From Methylocella silvestris BL2 (GTDB lineage Bacteria > Pseudomonadota > Alphaproteobacteria > Rhizobiales > Beijerinckiaceae), in the NCBI RefSeq assembly GCF_000021745.1, contig NC_011666.1, forward strand, positions 3,375,001-3,439,000: 64,000 bases of DNA, given 5' to 3'. Below the pieces are notes generated by a model, which did no database searches, was not told where the DNA came from, and worked only from the letters and a program-made list of their open reading frames with translations. Below, piece by piece: positions 1 to 9,151 of this stretch. Numbering within the stretch: position 1 is the first letter of the stretch; the number at the start of each line of letters is the position of its first letter. The position numbers were made by a program, and so were the translations under genes.

Positions 1-537
1 ACAACGGGGACGGGCACTAAATTTACGCTCGCTGCGACGATCGCAGGCGGAGTTATCACCTCTATCAACAGCATCACGACAGTAGGAAATTATAGCGTTA
101 ACCCGGCCACATTGACCGCCGAGCCGGTTACCGGCGGCGGGCTCGTCGGCGCGACCGTCAGCGTCAAAATGGCTCCGTTGACGCTGTCCGTCGCGACTGG
201 GGGCGTCTATACGGCGCCTGTCACAAATCCAGTGTCTCAAGGATCCGCTTCCGGCTCAGGATTGGGGGCGACTTTCAATCTGACGGCTTTTGCGCCGCTC
301 GCGACGCTGGTAGCAGGGACGAATACGTCGCGTCAATATCTTGCCTTTCGTAACGATAGTCAGGCGTTGGGCCTTGGCGCCTCGCTCACCGGATCGGCAG
401 GTTTCGGTACGCTCGGAACCACGTCATTCGATCCAGGCGGATATGGCTACGAGTGGGGCGGGAGCCGCGTTCCAAGCAATGCATTGAGCCTCATTGGTCA
501 GGCCGCATTCCAGCAATTCACAGCTTGGGAGGGCTAA
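1..537 (+). CDS. Phage structural (tail fibre-like) protein, 5' end outside window
   Basis: The frame is open from the first base, so the N-terminus lies outside the window and at least 178 residues are visible. The sequence is rich in Gly, Thr, Ala and Ser, with no catalytic motif. Its first part has short beta-rich repeats built around GTGxxF and NYSVNP-type turns, as in phage tail fibre and tail-tip proteins. The last 60 residues are less repetitive and end in FTAWEG. An internal TTG at 112 could be taken for a start but has no reason to be one. The next gene follows after 4 bases. The tail-fibre role is inferred from composition and position only. Confidence 0.5.
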   Translation, partial: TTGTGTKFTLAATIAGGVITSINSITTVGNYSVNPATLTAEPVTGGGLVGATVSVKMAPLTLSVATGGVYTAPVTNPVSQGSASGSGLGATFNLTAFAPLATLVAGTNTSRQYLAFRNDSQALGLGASLTGSAGFGTLGTTSFDPGGYGYEWGGSRVPSNALSLIGQAAFQQFTAWEG

Positions 538-541
538 ATCG

Positions 542-1801
542 ATGGATCTTCGCGGGCGTCCCCAATCGGGGGAAACGATTTATGGAAAAATCAAACGACT
601 GGCGCTGCGCGCCCGCTCCGGGGTCGGCAACCCTCATTTTATCGACCCGCTGACGGGTCTGCCAGCGCTTATGGCGAATCCACCGACAGTGACGACGACC
701 GCGGGTCAGTTTGCCAACAATGCGGCCGTCGTCGCGGCGGGCTATTCTCATCTTGAGCAGGCATTGAAAAACGGCGGCGTCAATTCCGTCTATTACTGCA
801 CCGGCGGCTGGCCGCGATTTAACGCTACAGTCTATCTCGTACTGCCATCCGGCACGACATGGTCGACAGGCGCAGGCAACGCGGGCAGCAATCCGCCGTT
901 GCAGGCGCTTGCGCCTCGCATCAAATTCGTTACCGACAGCCAAAAATTTGTGCTGGGCGTCACTGGGACGTTCCGGCTCATAGTCAATGGCCGCTACGTC
1001 TCGCTGGCGCCCTATGCTGCGTCCGGAACCGTCCCGGCCTACACCCTGGTTGACTTCACCGCAGTCGGCGGCCGGCAAATGCGCCAGGTCGAAATCGAAA
1101 TGATCACGGCTACCTCGTTCTACGGCGTGTGGGTTGGTCCTGCAGAGACGATATGGGCGCCGGCGTCTGGTGACAATTTGCGCTGGATCCAGAATGGCGA
1201 CAGCCTCACGCAATCGGCAGGAAACCTGCCCGGAGGTCCCGGCGACGGCTACAGCGAGATCATGGCCGATCACCTTGGCGTGTCGGACTACCGCGCGGCC
1301 GGCATTGGCGGCGTCGGCTATTATGCAAATAATGGCGGCGTAAATTACCGGATGCAGGAACACATGTTCGATCTGCTCAACTACAATCCGGATGTGATCT
1401 CGCTGGCTGGCGGCGTCAACGACGCGACGTTCGGCTTCCCGCTTGCGCAGCCCGGCCTTGCGTCCTGCATCGCTCAGGCGCGGGCCTATTCCGCAAGCAT
1501 GCCGATTTTCGTCACCGGCATCCTGGCGTCGGTCAACGATGCTACGGCATTGGCATGGGAGATCGCCCAGGCGGCTTATGTCGCGTCGCTGAACGATCCC
1601 AACCTATTTTTCATCCCGATCACGACAGACGCTAACGGTCCGTGGATCACGGGCGCCGGCAACTCCGCCGCGCCTGCCGGCAACGGCAATCGCGACGTGT
1701 ACTACGATTCGGGCGGTCCGCACCCGCCGACGATCGGCCATCAATATCTCGGTCTGCGCTACGCTCCTGGCGTTCTGGCGGCTATCGCCGGCAAGGCTTA
1801 G
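542..1801 (+). CDS. SGNH/GDSL hydrolase, phage tail-associated
   Basis: The 419-residue protein has the SGNH esterase blocks in order: GDSLTQ (nucleophile Ser) at about residues 220-225, a Gly-rich block II (GIGGVGYYANN), GGVNDA for block III (GxND) and a C-terminal block V with Asp and His (YDSGGPHPP). About 200 residues precede the catalytic domain and probably attach it to the virion or form a beta-sandwich, as in other SGNH esterases. In phages such enzymes deacylate host surface polysaccharides, but the substrate cannot be read from the sequence. The start is placed at ATG 542, four bases after the upstream stop. A TTG at 494 in the same frame would overlap the previous gene. Confidence 0.75.
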   Translation: MDLRGRPQSGETIYGKIKRLALRARSGVGNPHFIDPLTGLPALMANPPTVTTTAGQFANNAAVVAAGYSHLEQALKNGGVNSVYYCTGGWPRFNATVYLVLPSGTTWSTGAGNAGSNPPLQALAPRIKFVTDSQKFVLGVTGTFRLIVNGRYVSLAPYAASGTVPAYTLVDFTAVGGRQMRQVEIEMITATSFYGVWVGPAETIWAPASGDNLRWIQNGDSLTQSAGNLPGGPGDGYSEIMADHLGVSDYRAAGIGGVGYYANNGGVNYRMQEHMFDLLNYNPDVISLAGGVNDATFGFPLAQPGLASCIAQARAYSASMPIFVTGILASVNDATALAWEIAQAAYVASLNDPNLFFIPITTDANGPWITGAGNSAAPAGNGNRDVYYDSGGPHPPTIGHQYLGLRYAPGVLAAIAGKA

Positions 1802-1872
1802 GCAGGCTTGGGCGGGTTCGCCACTGTTGCTTTAACGAAAAAAATCGACCGCCTAGTTCCTGCACCATATTG

Positions 1873-1900
1873 GCTCGCCTCGCGCGGGCTTTTTCTTTTC
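1873..1900 (+). terminator. Rho-independent terminator between SGNH hydrolase and endolysin
   Basis: GCTCGC (1873-1878) pairs with GCGGGC (1884-1889) around a 5-base loop and is followed by a T-rich tract (TTTTTCTTTT). It lies just before the endolysin gene, so it would reduce rather than define endolysin expression. Confidence 0.5.
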
Positions 1901-1911
1901 TGGAGATCGCC

Positions 1912-2694
1912 ATGGCCATCGGGGGATTTTCCGTTTGTCTGCCTTATACGCTGCGGGAGGAGGGCGGCGAATCGAATGATCCGCGTGATCCCGGGGGCCA
2001 CACCAACAAGGGCGTGACCCAGACTCGCTACGATCAATACCGTAGCGCCAAACGCATGCCGCGCCAAAGCGTGTCAAGGATTTCCGATACCGAGCTGGAG
2101 GATATCTACCGTCACTCCTATTGGGATGCGGTCAAAGGCGAGAAACTTCGGCCGGGCGAGGATCTGTCCGCCTTCGATTTCGCCGTAAATTCGGGCCCGG
2201 CGCGCGCCACATCCGCGCTCGGCAAAGCCAATTTGGGATCGCCGCCGATCACCAAGGTCATCGAAAACATCGCGGCCATTCGACTTTCGTTTCTCCACGC
2301 GCTTGTGACTTGGAGCGCCTTCGGCAAGGGCTGGGGCGCGCGCGTGGCGCGGATCGAGGCCGCGAGTTTGAAGATGGCCGGTCTGCCGATCGCCCCACAC
2401 GCCGTGGCGGCCAAGGCTCGACAAAAGGCGAGCGCGACTGCGGCAAAGGGGAGCGCCGCCGCCGCGCCGGCGGGCGCCGCCGGCGCCCATCATTTTCTCG
2501 AGGCCCCAGCCTCCGTCGCGGCGCTCATTTTCGCAGCGATGCTGGTCGCGGCGGCCGCCGCCGCCTACGCGGCGTGGCGGCAGAGCCAGCGCGCCGCAAC
2601 GCTCAATAATGCGGCTGCAGCTCAAGCCGCCGCAGCAGCCCAATTGGCAACCAAATTTGTGTCCCAAGCCGCAGGTCAGCAACCAAAATCCTGA
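1912..2694 (+). CDS. Phage endolysin, glycoside hydrolase family 108 type, with C-terminal membrane segment
   Basis: The N-terminal part (about residues 10-170) matches the GH108 N-acetylmuramidase pattern. EEGGESNDPRDPGG carries the catalytic Glu in the family's E-G-G-(Y)-x-N-D-P-x-D-P-G-G signature, followed by TNKGVTQ and later WDAVKG. This enzyme class cleaves the peptidoglycan glycan strand during lysis. Residues about 165-200 are an Ala-rich linker. A hydrophobic segment (LIFAAMLVAAAAAAYAAW, about 203-220) and an Ala/Gln-rich tail follow. There is no N-terminal signal peptide, so a C-terminal anchor or holin-dependent release is likely. The start at ATG 1912 begins the homologous region. 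In-frame codons further upstream overlap the SGNH gene. Confidence 0.85.
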   Translation: MAIGGFSVCLPYTLREEGGESNDPRDPGGHTNKGVTQTRYDQYRSAKRMPRQSVSRISDTELEDIYRHSYWDAVKGEKLRPGEDLSAFDFAVNSGPARATSALGKANLGSPPITKVIENIAAIRLSFLHALVTWSAFGKGWGARVARIEAASLKMAGLPIAPHAVAAKARQKASATAAKGSAAAAPAGAAGAHHFLEAPASVAALIFAAMLVAAAAAAYAAWRQSQRAATLNNAAAAQAAAAAQLATKFVSQAAGQQPKS

Positions 2695-2715
2695 CGCTTC
2701 AATCCGGAGATCCCA

Positions 2716-3084
2716 ATGTTGTGGTTTGCGCTTTTGACTGCGGCAAGCCTTGCCGTCTACTTCCTTTTCATCCGGCCGAAGCTGAAGGAATTTCGCGTCA
2801 TCGCGGGCATCCTCGACAAGATCGATGAGGCGGGGCTGTCCGGCTGGCAGAAGTTCAAGCTGCGCCTGCTCGGGCAGAAGACCTGGCTTTCCGGCGCCAT
2901 TGGCGTGTTTGTGACAGTGCTCCCGGGCGCCCTGGACAATCTTCATCTCGTGGATTTTTCGGCTTTCTTCGCGGAAGAGGTCGCGCTGAAGATCTCGGGC
3001 GCGATAATGCTGCTGATGACCGTGACGCATATCTTCGGGATCGTCAGGGCGGCGCAGATCGAACCGAAGAAGGCTGACGAATGA
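2716..3084 (+). CDS. Small phage membrane protein, holin-like
   Basis: The 122-residue protein has an N-terminal transmembrane helix (residues 2-19), a charged cytoplasmic stretch with KLKEF and QKFKLRLLGQK, then two more hydrophobic segments (about 58-75 and 90-108). It lies directly after the endolysin, with GGAGA 7 bases before the ATG, and overlaps the next gene by the four bases ATGA. This position and topology suit a holin or antiholin. I do not recognise a named family. The coupled downstream gene is also holin-like, so the two may act together. Confidence 0.6.
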   Translation: MLWFALLTAASLAVYFLFIRPKLKEFRVIAGILDKIDEAGLSGWQKFKLRLLGQKTWLSGAIGVFVTVLPGALDNLHLVDFSAFFAEEVALKISGAIMLLMTVTHIFGIVRAAQIEPKKADE

Positions 3085-3533
3085 TAGCGCTTCTGCCAAT
3101 TCTCAACGCGCTGTTTGGCAGCCTCATCAAACCCTTCGTCGCCGCCTGGATAAATTACGAGCGGGATAAATTCGCGACGACGGAAAGAGGCTTTGAGGCC
3201 GCCGCGTCGTCTGATGCAGCCGTGATGAGCCAGGCGCTCAAATCCGACATCGAGCTCAACGCCTTAAAAGTCCAGGTCTACGGCCAGCCGGTCAATCGGC
3301 TGATCATGCTGATCGCCGGCGTGCCGCCGGCGGTCCATTTCGGGCTCGTTTTTCTCGACACAATTCTCGCCTCGAAATTCATCTTCGGCGCGCCGGGCCC
3401 TCTCGGCGTGCCGAAACTCCCCGCGCCCTACGACACCTTCGAATGGGCGATCGTCTCCAGCTTTTTCCTCGTTCACGCTGTCGCATTAGGCGCCGGCAAT
3501 GTATCGGCCTGGCTTAACCGAAAGGGCGCGTGA
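3081..3533 (+). CDS. Phage holin of the 3-TM type (putative)
   Basis: The 150-residue protein has a hydrophobic N-terminus (IALLPILNALFG), a long amphipathic charged middle (residues about 25-75, with AAWINYERDKFATTERGFEA) and two hydrophobic segments near residues 75-100 and 120-140. This resembles the 3-TM holins of alphaproteobacterial prophages and gene transfer agents. It is translationally coupled to the preceding membrane protein by an ATGA overlap. The likely role is to form the inner-membrane lesion that triggers lysis. Family assignment is by pattern only. Confidence 0.6.
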   Translation: MIALLPILNALFGSLIKPFVAAWINYERDKFATTERGFEAAASSDAAVMSQALKSDIELNALKVQVYGQPVNRLIMLIAGVPPAVHFGLVFLDTILASKFIFGAPGPLGVPKLPAPYDTFEWAIVSSFFLVHAVALGAGNVSAWLNRKGA

Positions 3534-3536
3534 CTC

Positions 3537-3764
3537 ATGAAAATCGTCGTCCTCATCCTGACCTGCTTGGCCTCGGCGCCGCAGGAGGCATGCACGCGAG
3601 AAACCGCCCTCGATGTCCGCGAGGTGATGGCGTCCGCGGGCGAATGCGCGATGGCCGGTATGGCGACCGCAGCGGCCGATCCGCGCGGCGGCGACGGACT
3701 GCGCGTCAAGATCATTTGCGGCCGCCCCGCGCGAGAGGAGCAGACAGCAAATGGCGGTTCCTGA
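3537..3764 (+). CDS. Small exported cysteine-containing phage protein
   Basis: The 75-residue protein begins MKIVVLILTCLASAPQEACT, a short signal-peptide-like segment, and has Cys at 10, 19, 37 and about 62. The ETALDVREVMAS stretch with conserved cysteines is a recurrent small protein in prophages of this order, always near the lysis genes. A spanin or lysis-accessory role is possible, but it is not a classical lipoprotein box. It starts 3 bases after the holin stop and overlaps the next gene by 14 bases. Confidence 0.5.
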   Translation: MKIVVLILTCLASAPQEACTRETALDVREVMASAGECAMAGMATAAADPRGGDGLRVKIICGRPAREEQTANGGS

Positions 3765-4035
3765 CGCCCCGGATTTCTGGTCGAATGTCCTCCCGGGCGG
3801 CGTCGGGACGGCGCTTGGCGTGCTTGGAACAATCATCGTTGCGGTTCTCAACCGCCAGCCTTCGATGGCGACGATCGTCGACGCGCGTATTCGCACCCTT
3901 ATCGAGGGATATGAGAAGCACGTCGACGATTTGCAGCGCGAGATCCGGAAGCTCGAGGCTAAAGTCGATACTTTGACGCGGGCGCTTGCGGCCGCTCACG
4001 CCTATCGCTTCCCAGGAAAGATCGACGATATTTGA
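3751..4035 (+). CDS. Small membrane-anchored coiled-coil protein of the lysis region
   Basis: The 94-residue protein has one hydrophobic helix (about 17-33, VGTALGVLGTIIVAVLN) followed by a predicted coiled coil (about 45-80, with YEKHVDDLQREIRKLEAKV). One transmembrane anchor with a periplasmic coiled coil is the arrangement of Rz-type inner-membrane spanins, but the partner outer-membrane lipoprotein is not evident. GAGAGGAG at 3732-3739 is a good ribosome binding site for ATG 3751, despite the overlap with the upstream gene. It is the last gene of the operon. Confidence 0.6.
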   Translation: MAVPDAPDFWSNVLPGGVGTALGVLGTIIVAVLNRQPSMATIVDARIRTLIEGYEKHVDDLQREIRKLEAKVDTLTRALAAAHAYRFPGKIDDI

Positions 4036-4137
4036 CGCAAAATCTCGGCGAAGCTGAGACGGCGCCTATCGGAGGACCACGTTTCATGCCGCGCTTTATC
4101 TGAAGACTCCGGAAGAGCCGCGTCTACCTCATTTTGT

Positions 4138-4173
4138 GCCCCTGTCTCGCTCCGGCGAGGCGGGGGCTTTTTT
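4138..4173 (+). terminator. Strong rho-independent terminator ending the prophage operon
   Basis: A 13-bp stem (4138-4150 with 4155-4167, including two T-G pairs) closes on the loop TCCG and is followed by six T residues. It lies about 100 bases after the last lysis gene and marks the end of the phage late transcript. Confidence 0.85.
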
Positions 4174-4360
4174 GCTGTTTCGAGTTCGATTCATGAAAGG
4201 CATGATACAATGCTGTGTGGTGCGAAATTGGTCTCGTGCGGCTTGCATGAACAAGGATTATGCGCCAACAATCGAGCCGAAAGCTCGTATCGGTCGCTCA
4301 GAGGGATCGCGTGCAGATGTCTGGCGATGGGCAGTCCTCTTGTCGGCGCCGGAGGCGGAG

Positions 4361-6127
4361 GTGACGGCGCGTTTGCTTTCAGTGAACGTCGGCCTACCGC
4401 GCGATATCGACTGGCGCGGGAAGACCGTCCACACTGCCATCTGGAAGGCGCCCGTGGGAGGGCGACGCATGGTGCGTCATCTCAACATTGACGGGGATGG
4501 GCAGGGAGACATCGCCGGACACGGCGGCGAGCACCGCGCCGTCTTCGTCTATCAGATCGACTCCTATCGCTACTGGCAAATCCAGCTCGGTCGAGACGAT
4601 TTCACTCATGGGCAGTTCGGCGAGAACTTCACCATTGATGGCCTGTCCGACCAAGACGTGTGCATTGGCGATCAATATCGCGTCGGCGGCGCGTTGCTGG
4701 AGGTGGCGCAGCCGCGCGTCACCTGTTACCGGGTCGGCATCCGAATGGGCGAACCGCAGATGGCCGCGCTGCTGGTGGCGCATGGCCGGCCGGGGTTCTA
4801 CTTTCGTGTTTTGCAGGAAGGCGAGGTGGGAGCCGGCGACGAGATCGTGCAGGTCGCCGCGGGGCCCGAACGCATGAGCGTCTTCGAGATCAACGCTCTG
4901 CTGTATATGCCCGGTCACCCTCGCGGCCAGCTCGAGCGCGCGCTGCGCATCCCGGCGCTGAGCCCCGGCTGGAACGCATCTTTCCAGGCGCTGCTCCAGC
5001 AGGACCAAAGCGGCGGCGCCAAAACAGGAAACGCGGGCCTTGCTCGGCCGTCGGGACCTGCTCCGGCATGGCCGGGATTTCGGCCGCTTCGGGTTTCACG
5101 AAAGCTTCCCGAAAGCAGCAGCGTCGTCTCGCTGACTTTCGAGTCTGTCGACGGATCCTCTCTGACCAAAGCCCTGCCGGGTCAGTTTATCGTTCTGCGG
5201 CTGAAGGCTGTGGCCGATGCGCCCGCGCTCTTGCGAAGCTACTCGTTGTCAGGCGAACCCAGCGCTGAGCGCTATCGTGTAAGCGTAAAGCGCGAACCCC
5301 ATGGAGCGGCCACCGCATACATCCACGATGAACTGCGGGTTGGCGACGTGCTCGAGGTGAGCGCGCCCCGGGGCGGCTTCACGCTTCGGCCCGGTGATGG
5401 ACCTGTTGTATTCCTAAGCGCGGGCATTGGCGCGACCCCTCTGCTGGCAATGCTCCACGCTTTGGCGGCGGAGGCTTCGGCACGGGAGATCTGGTGGCTG
5501 TACGGAACTCGTGACCATCACGATCACCCGTTTGCCGCTGAGACGGACGCCCTCCTGCAAAAATTGGCCTACAGCCGCCGCCACATTTTCTACAGTTTGC
5601 CTGCGGCCGAAGATCAGTTGGGAGTCGATTTCGACGCTCGCGGGCATATGGATATGGGCGGCGTGCGAGAGCTCGGAACGCCGCGAAATGCTGATTTTTA
5701 CATTTGCGGGCCGTCTACCTTCTTGAGCGATCTGAGCGCTGGTCTTGCCGAATGGGGGGTCGCTTCAAGCAACATCCACACCGAGATTTTCGGCTCGGGT
5801 CCACCCATGACTCCAGGCCTCGCCGCGTCGCCGCGCCCTCGGCCTCATCTGCCGCATGGGGCTCCTGGCAATGGCCCTCGCGTCTCGTTTGCCAGGAGCG
5901 GTATAGACGTTTACTGGGGGGCGAATTGCCAGAGCCTGCTCGATCTCGCCGAAGCGTGCGACGTGCCCGTACGATGGTCCTGCCGCACGGGCGTTTGCCA
6001 CACCTGTGAAACGGGGCTTGTGGCCGGGGCCGTGACATATCGGCCCGAGCCAATCGACGCGCCCGCCGGCGGCAATGTGTTGATCTGCTGCTGCCAGCCC
6101 CAAGGCGACCTCGTCATCGACCTTTGA
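4361..6127 (+). CDS. MOSC-domain / flavin reductase / 2Fe-2S ferredoxin fusion oxidoreductase
   Basis: The 588-residue protein has three units. Residues 1 to about 160 are a MOSC domain (SVNVGLPRDI, GKTVHTAIWK, DIAGHGGEHRAVFVYQ) with a cysteine in RVTCYR, the usual molybdenum-cofactor ligand or sulfur carrier. About 230-460 form a ferredoxin-NADP reductase unit (LRSYSLSGEP for FAD, FLSAGIGATPLLAML for NAD(P)). The C-terminus is a plant-type ferredoxin with CRTGVCHTC and a final cysteine cluster in LICCCQP. Known relatives move electrons from NAD(P)H to a sulfur or N-hydroxylated substrate, but the substrate here is unknown. GTG 4361 is chosen because homology begins there (VTARLLSVNVG) and GGAG lies six bases upstream. 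An ATG at 4194 would add a non-homologous leader. Confidence 0.85.
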   Translation: MTARLLSVNVGLPRDIDWRGKTVHTAIWKAPVGGRRMVRHLNIDGDGQGDIAGHGGEHRAVFVYQIDSYRYWQIQLGRDDFTHGQFGENFTIDGLSDQDVCIGDQYRVGGALLEVAQPRVTCYRVGIRMGEPQMAALLVAHGRPGFYFRVLQEGEVGAGDEIVQVAAGPERMSVFEINALLYMPGHPRGQLERALRIPALSPGWNASFQALLQQDQSGGAKTGNAGLARPSGPAPAWPGFRPLRVSRKLPESSSVVSLTFESVDGSSLTKALPGQFIVLRLKAVADAPALLRSYSLSGEPSAERYRVSVKREPHGAATAYIHDELRVGDVLEVSAPRGGFTLRPGDGPVVFLSAGIGATPLLAMLHALAAEASAREIWWLYGTRDHHDHPFAAETDALLQKLAYSRRHIFYSLPAAEDQLGVDFDARGHMDMGGVRELGTPRNADFYICGPSTFLSDLSAGLAEWGVASSNIHTEIFGSGPPMTPGLAASPRPRPHLPHGAPGNGPRVSFARSGIDVYWGANCQSLLDLAEACDVPVRWSCRTGVCHTCETGLVAGAVTYRPEPIDAPAGGNVLICCCQPQGDLVIDL

Positions 6128-6788
6128 AATCGAGTTGCGATCGGCGCCTATCACGATGACCTCGGAACCGCGGTTCGCAATAGCAGCGGTTTTCCGGCCT
6201 GCTCTCGGACAAGATACTTGGCGTACCGGTCCGGCTCCCCTGGCCGATCTTTGCTCGTGTTCGCCGCACGCGGCGACCGCACGCCTTCAGTCGTCCCGGA
6301 CAATCGCACGGTAGGCGCTCGGAACACCCAGCCATTGCCGCCTGGATCGCTGGACGGGGCGAACGAAGCATAGCTACGCCGCGCGGGGGCAGCCCTTAAG
6401 GTGCGTAACGGCTGAACACAAATCGCACGGCGCGGATTTCCTCTGCAAGCCCTGAACAAAGAGCCGCAAAGACTCGTTCTTGAGCGGACGCATCAAATTC
6501 ATGAATAAACAGCAAAAGACTAATATAAGAATTTTTTTTTGACGGACTATATTTGTATTAATTAATGGATTGTGGACGCATAAGGCCGCTGTTGAAAGTA
6601 TTATAATTGATGAGTCAATACACAATCATATCCCTGATCTTCTTGCTTTATTCGCGCGCCGGCGGTTTGGCGCCGGCGTCGCGGGCGGCTTCGCACGCCT
6701 TCGTCGGAGGCCAGACGCCAAAATCTTGCCACCCCCGGCCCAGGCGGCTACACGGTGCAGCGTCGGACCTCAGATTTGGAGACGAGCC
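6128..6788. other. Intergenic region before hisD, no supported gene
   Basis: These 661 bases hold short open frames on both strands without a ribosome binding site or recognisable protein pattern. The middle (about 6500-6620) is markedly AT-rich, with a poly-T run at 6532-6540 and TTGTATTAATTAA at about 6551. It is a plausible promoter region for the hisD operon, but no exact boxes are convincing. Confidence 0.5.
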
Positions 6789-8090
6789 ATGCCGTTGAGG
6801 CTGGATACGAGGCGCGCGGATTTCGGGGCGGCTTTCGAAGCGCTTCTCGGCGCCAAAAGGGAGTCCGCGGACGACGTCGATGAGGTTGTGAGGAAGATCA
6901 TCGCCGAGGTCGTCGCCGAAGGCGACCCCGCCCTCGTTCGCGCGACGAAGAAATTCGATCGGGTAGATCTTGACCGGATTGGGCTACGAGTCTCCGCCGG
7001 CGAGATCGACGCGGCTGGCGATCTTTGCGATCCCGAGGCCCTCGACGCGCTGAAACTGGCTCACGCGCGCATTGTGGCTTTCCATAAGCGGCAATATCCG
7101 CAGGACGAACGCTTCACGGACGCTTTGGGTGTGGAGCTTGGCTGGCGCTGGACTTCGATCGAGGCGGTTGGCCTCTATGTCCCCGGCGGCACGGCGAGCT
7201 ATCCATCGTCCGTGCTGATGAATGCGGCGCCCGCCAAGGTTGCGGGCGTCGAGCGCATCGTCATGGTCGCTCCCGCTCCGGACGGCAAACTGAACCCATT
7301 GGTGCTAGCGGCCGCCAAGCTGGCGGGGGTCGATGAGATTTACCGCATCGGCGGCGCTCAGGCCATCGCTGCGCTTGCTTATGGAACGCAGACGATCCAG
7401 CCGGTGGCGAAAATCGTTGGACCGGGGAACGCCTATGTCGCGGCGGCCAAACGTCGCGTATTCGGCAAGGTTGGCATCGATATGATCGCCGGACCGTCCG
7501 AGGTGCTGATCATCGCCGACGGCGACGCCAATCCGAGCTGGATCGCCGCCGACCTTCTGGCTCAGGCCGAACATGACGCTGCGGCGCAATCGATTCTGAT
7601 TACAGACGCGCCGGCTCTCGCGGACGCCGTCGCGGCGGCCCTCGAGGATCAATTGGCGTCGCTTCCTCGTCGGGAGATCGCGGCGGCAAGCTGGCGCGAT
7701 TTTGGAGCGATCATCGTCGTGCAAAATCTTCAGGACAGCGTTCCCCTGGCCAATCGGCTGGCTGCGGAACATCTTGAAATCATGGCGGCTGGGGCCGAAG
7801 AGCTCAGTTATCAAATCCGCAATGCCGGCGCAATTTTCCTCGGCGGCTTTACGCCGGAGGCGATTGGCGATTATGTCGGCGGGTCCAACCATGTGTTGCC
7901 AACCGCGCGCTCGGCGCGCTTTTCTTCCGGCTTGAGCGTGCTGGACTTCATGAAGAAGACGTCAATCCTGAAATGCGGCCCGGATAGCCTCGTCGTTCTT
8001 GGCCCCGCAGCGGTCGCCCTCGGTCGCGCGGAGGGTTTGGATGCTCACGCGCGGTCAGTCGCGCTTCGTCTCGAAAAGGGAGCGTCATGA
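6789..8090 (+). CDS. hisD: Histidinol dehydrogenase
   Basis: The 433-residue product oxidises L-histidinol to L-histidine in two NAD-dependent steps, the last reactions of histidine synthesis. Family signatures are clear: [66 protein letters not shown] (Zn/catalytic Glu-His), [10 protein letters not shown] and [15 protein letters not shown]. The length is normal for the family. ATG 6789 is the start because homology ([12 protein letters not shown]) begins there. It overlaps the following UPF0262 gene by ATGA, which indicates an operon. The hisD - UPF0262 - phosphatase order is conserved in Rhizobiales. Confidence 0.97.
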   Translation: MPLRLDTRRADFGAAFEALLGAKRESADDVDEVVRKIIAEVVAEGDPALVRATKKFDRVDLDRIGLRVSAGEIDAAGDLCDPEALDALKLAHARIVAFHKRQYPQDERFTDALGVELGWRWTSIEAVGLYVPGGTASYPSSVLMNAAPAKVAGVERIVMVAPAPDGKLNPLVLAAAKLAGVDEIYRIGGAQAIAALAYGTQTIQPVAKIVGPGNAYVAAAKRRVFGKVGIDMIAGPSEVLIIADGDANPSWIAADLLAQAEHDAAAQSILITDAPALADAVAAALEDQLASLPRREIAAASWRDFGAIIVVQNLQDSVPLANRLAAEHLEIMAAGAEELSYQIRNAGAIFLGGFTPEAIGDYVGGSNHVLPTARSARFSSGLSVLDFMKKTSILKCGPDSLVVLGPAAVALGRAEGLDAHARSVALRLEKGAS

Positions 8091-8575
8091 GCGGAACGGA
8101 TCCAGCCGCCCGTAATCGACTTGTTTCCGTCACCCTGGACGAGGCGTCGATCGGCCGCAGCACCGCCGATAAGGAGCATGAGCGTCAGATCGCGATCTAC
8201 GATCTGATCGAGGAAAATAGTTTCGGCGTTCCGGGGCATGATGCGGGTCCTTATGGCCTCAAAATCGCCCTGCAGGACTCCAAGCTGGTGCTCGAGATCC
8301 TCGACGAGCACAATGCCCCCTTGGTTACGCATATTCTGTCTTTGACGCCGTTGCGCGGACTGCTCAAAGACTACTTCTTCGTCTGCGAAAGCTATTACGC
8401 GGCGATCAGGACCGCGATGCCTGGCCAAATCGAGGCGATCGACATGGGACGGCGCGGCCTTCATAACGAGGGCGCGCAAATGCTGATCGAGCGGCTCAAA
8501 GGCAAGATCGATTGCGACATCGACACCGCGAGGCGCATCTTCACCCTCGTCGCCGCATTGCACTGGAAGGGCTAG
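8087..8575 (+). CDS. UPF0262 family protein
   Basis: The 162-residue cytosolic protein belongs to the uncharacterised UPF0262 family. It is recognisable by [41 protein letters not shown] and the closing [16 protein letters not shown]. No enzymatic motif is visible and the function is unknown. In many alphaproteobacteria it lies between or beside hisD and the low-molecular-weight phosphatase gene, as here. It is translationally coupled to hisD by a 4-base overlap. Confidence 0.93.
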   Translation: MSGTDPAARNRLVSVTLDEASIGRSTADKEHERQIAIYDLIEENSFGVPGHDAGPYGLKIALQDSKLVLEILDEHNAPLVTHILSLTPLRGLLKDYFFVCESYYAAIRTAMPGQIEAIDMGRRGLHNEGAQMLIERLKGKIDCDIDTARRIFTLVAALHWKG

Positions 8576-8615
8576 CGTCGATGCCCGCGAAAGGGGACGC
8601 CAAGGCGCCGCCAGG

Positions 8616-9071
8616 ATGAAGGCCGGAATCAAAGACCGTCCGCAATCCATCCTTTTCGCCTGTACGCAGAATTCGGTGCGATCGCCGATGGCCGAGGCGC
8701 TGGGGAGGCATTTTTTCGGCAAGGAAATCTATTTCGCGTCCGCCGGCCTGAAGCAAGGAGAACAAGACGGTTTCGCGATCGCCGCGATGGATGAGCTTGG
8801 CGTCGACATCAGCAGACACCGCCCGCAGACGTTTGAAGATCTGGAAGATATGTCCTTCGATCTCATCGTCACCCTATCGCCGGAAGCCCATCACAAGGTT
8901 CTCGACCTCACGCGCACCTTGGCGATCGACGTGGTCTATTGGCCGACGATCGATCCGACGGCGGTCGAAGGGTCGCGCGAAAGGATGCTCGAAGCCTATC
9001 GCGGCACGCGGGACGGGCTGTTGGAGCGAATTGAAAAATTGCTGGACTATCGGCCGATGGGAAATCTTTGA
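8616..9071 (+). CDS. Low-molecular-weight protein-tyrosine-phosphatase family protein
   Basis: The 151-residue cytosolic phosphatase family member has the P-loop CTQNSVRS (Cys-x5-Arg-Ser) at residues about 15-22, directly after a beta strand (SILFA), as in LMW-PTP and arsenate reductase ArsC relatives. The catalytic acid is probably the Asp of the WPTIDPT motif. It follows UPF0262 by 40 bases on the same strand and is probably in the hisD operon. In many Rhizobiales the next genes would be infA and maf; here recJ follows, so the cluster is shortened. The natural substrate is unknown. An arsenate reductase role is less likely because the arsenate-type extra cysteines are not evident. Confidence 0.85.
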   Translation: MKAGIKDRPQSILFACTQNSVRSPMAEALGRHFFGKEIYFASAGLKQGEQDGFAIAAMDELGVDISRHRPQTFEDLEDMSFDLIVTLSPEAHHKVLDLTRTLAIDVVYWPTIDPTAVEGSRERMLEAYRGTRDGLLERIEKLLDYRPMGNL

Positions 9072-9151
9072 TTTATACTTGAGCTTCTTTGCGCGGCGGC
9101 GCGCAGTTTTGCCGGCTCGCGCCCGCGCGCTCCTCACGTTAGACTTCGGGC

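Larger units (their letters stand above)
1..4173 (+). mobile_element. Right end of a prophage (lysis and tail-fibre region), truncated by the window edge
   Basis: A run of seven co-directional, tightly packed or overlapping genes encodes a tail-type protein, an SGNH esterase, an endolysin, two holin-like membrane proteins and two small lysis-associated proteins. It ends at a 13-bp-stem terminator just before an unrelated chromosomal oxidoreductase gene. This is the usual end of a tailed-phage late operon. The rest of the prophage lies left of the window, so its size, integrase and attachment site cannot be judged. I see no tRNA or obvious att repeat between 4036 and 6788. Confidence 0.75.

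Noticed and set aside
518-1363. A 281-codon minus-strand frame opposite the SGNH hydrolase
   Set aside because: Arg/Ala-rich shadow. The plus strand shows the catalytic SGNH blocks and fits the operon.
1-4173. Gene transfer agent cluster
   Set aside because: The holin is of the GTA-like 3-TM type, but the SGNH hydrolase and the GH108 endolysin with its neighbours do not match the conserved GTA gene order, and no GTA capsid or tail genes are visible in the window.
6151-6459. Minus-strand gene of 102 codons before hisD
   Set aside because: Low-quality composition (Arg/Pro/Ser-rich), several overlapping alternatives in other frames and no ribosome binding site.
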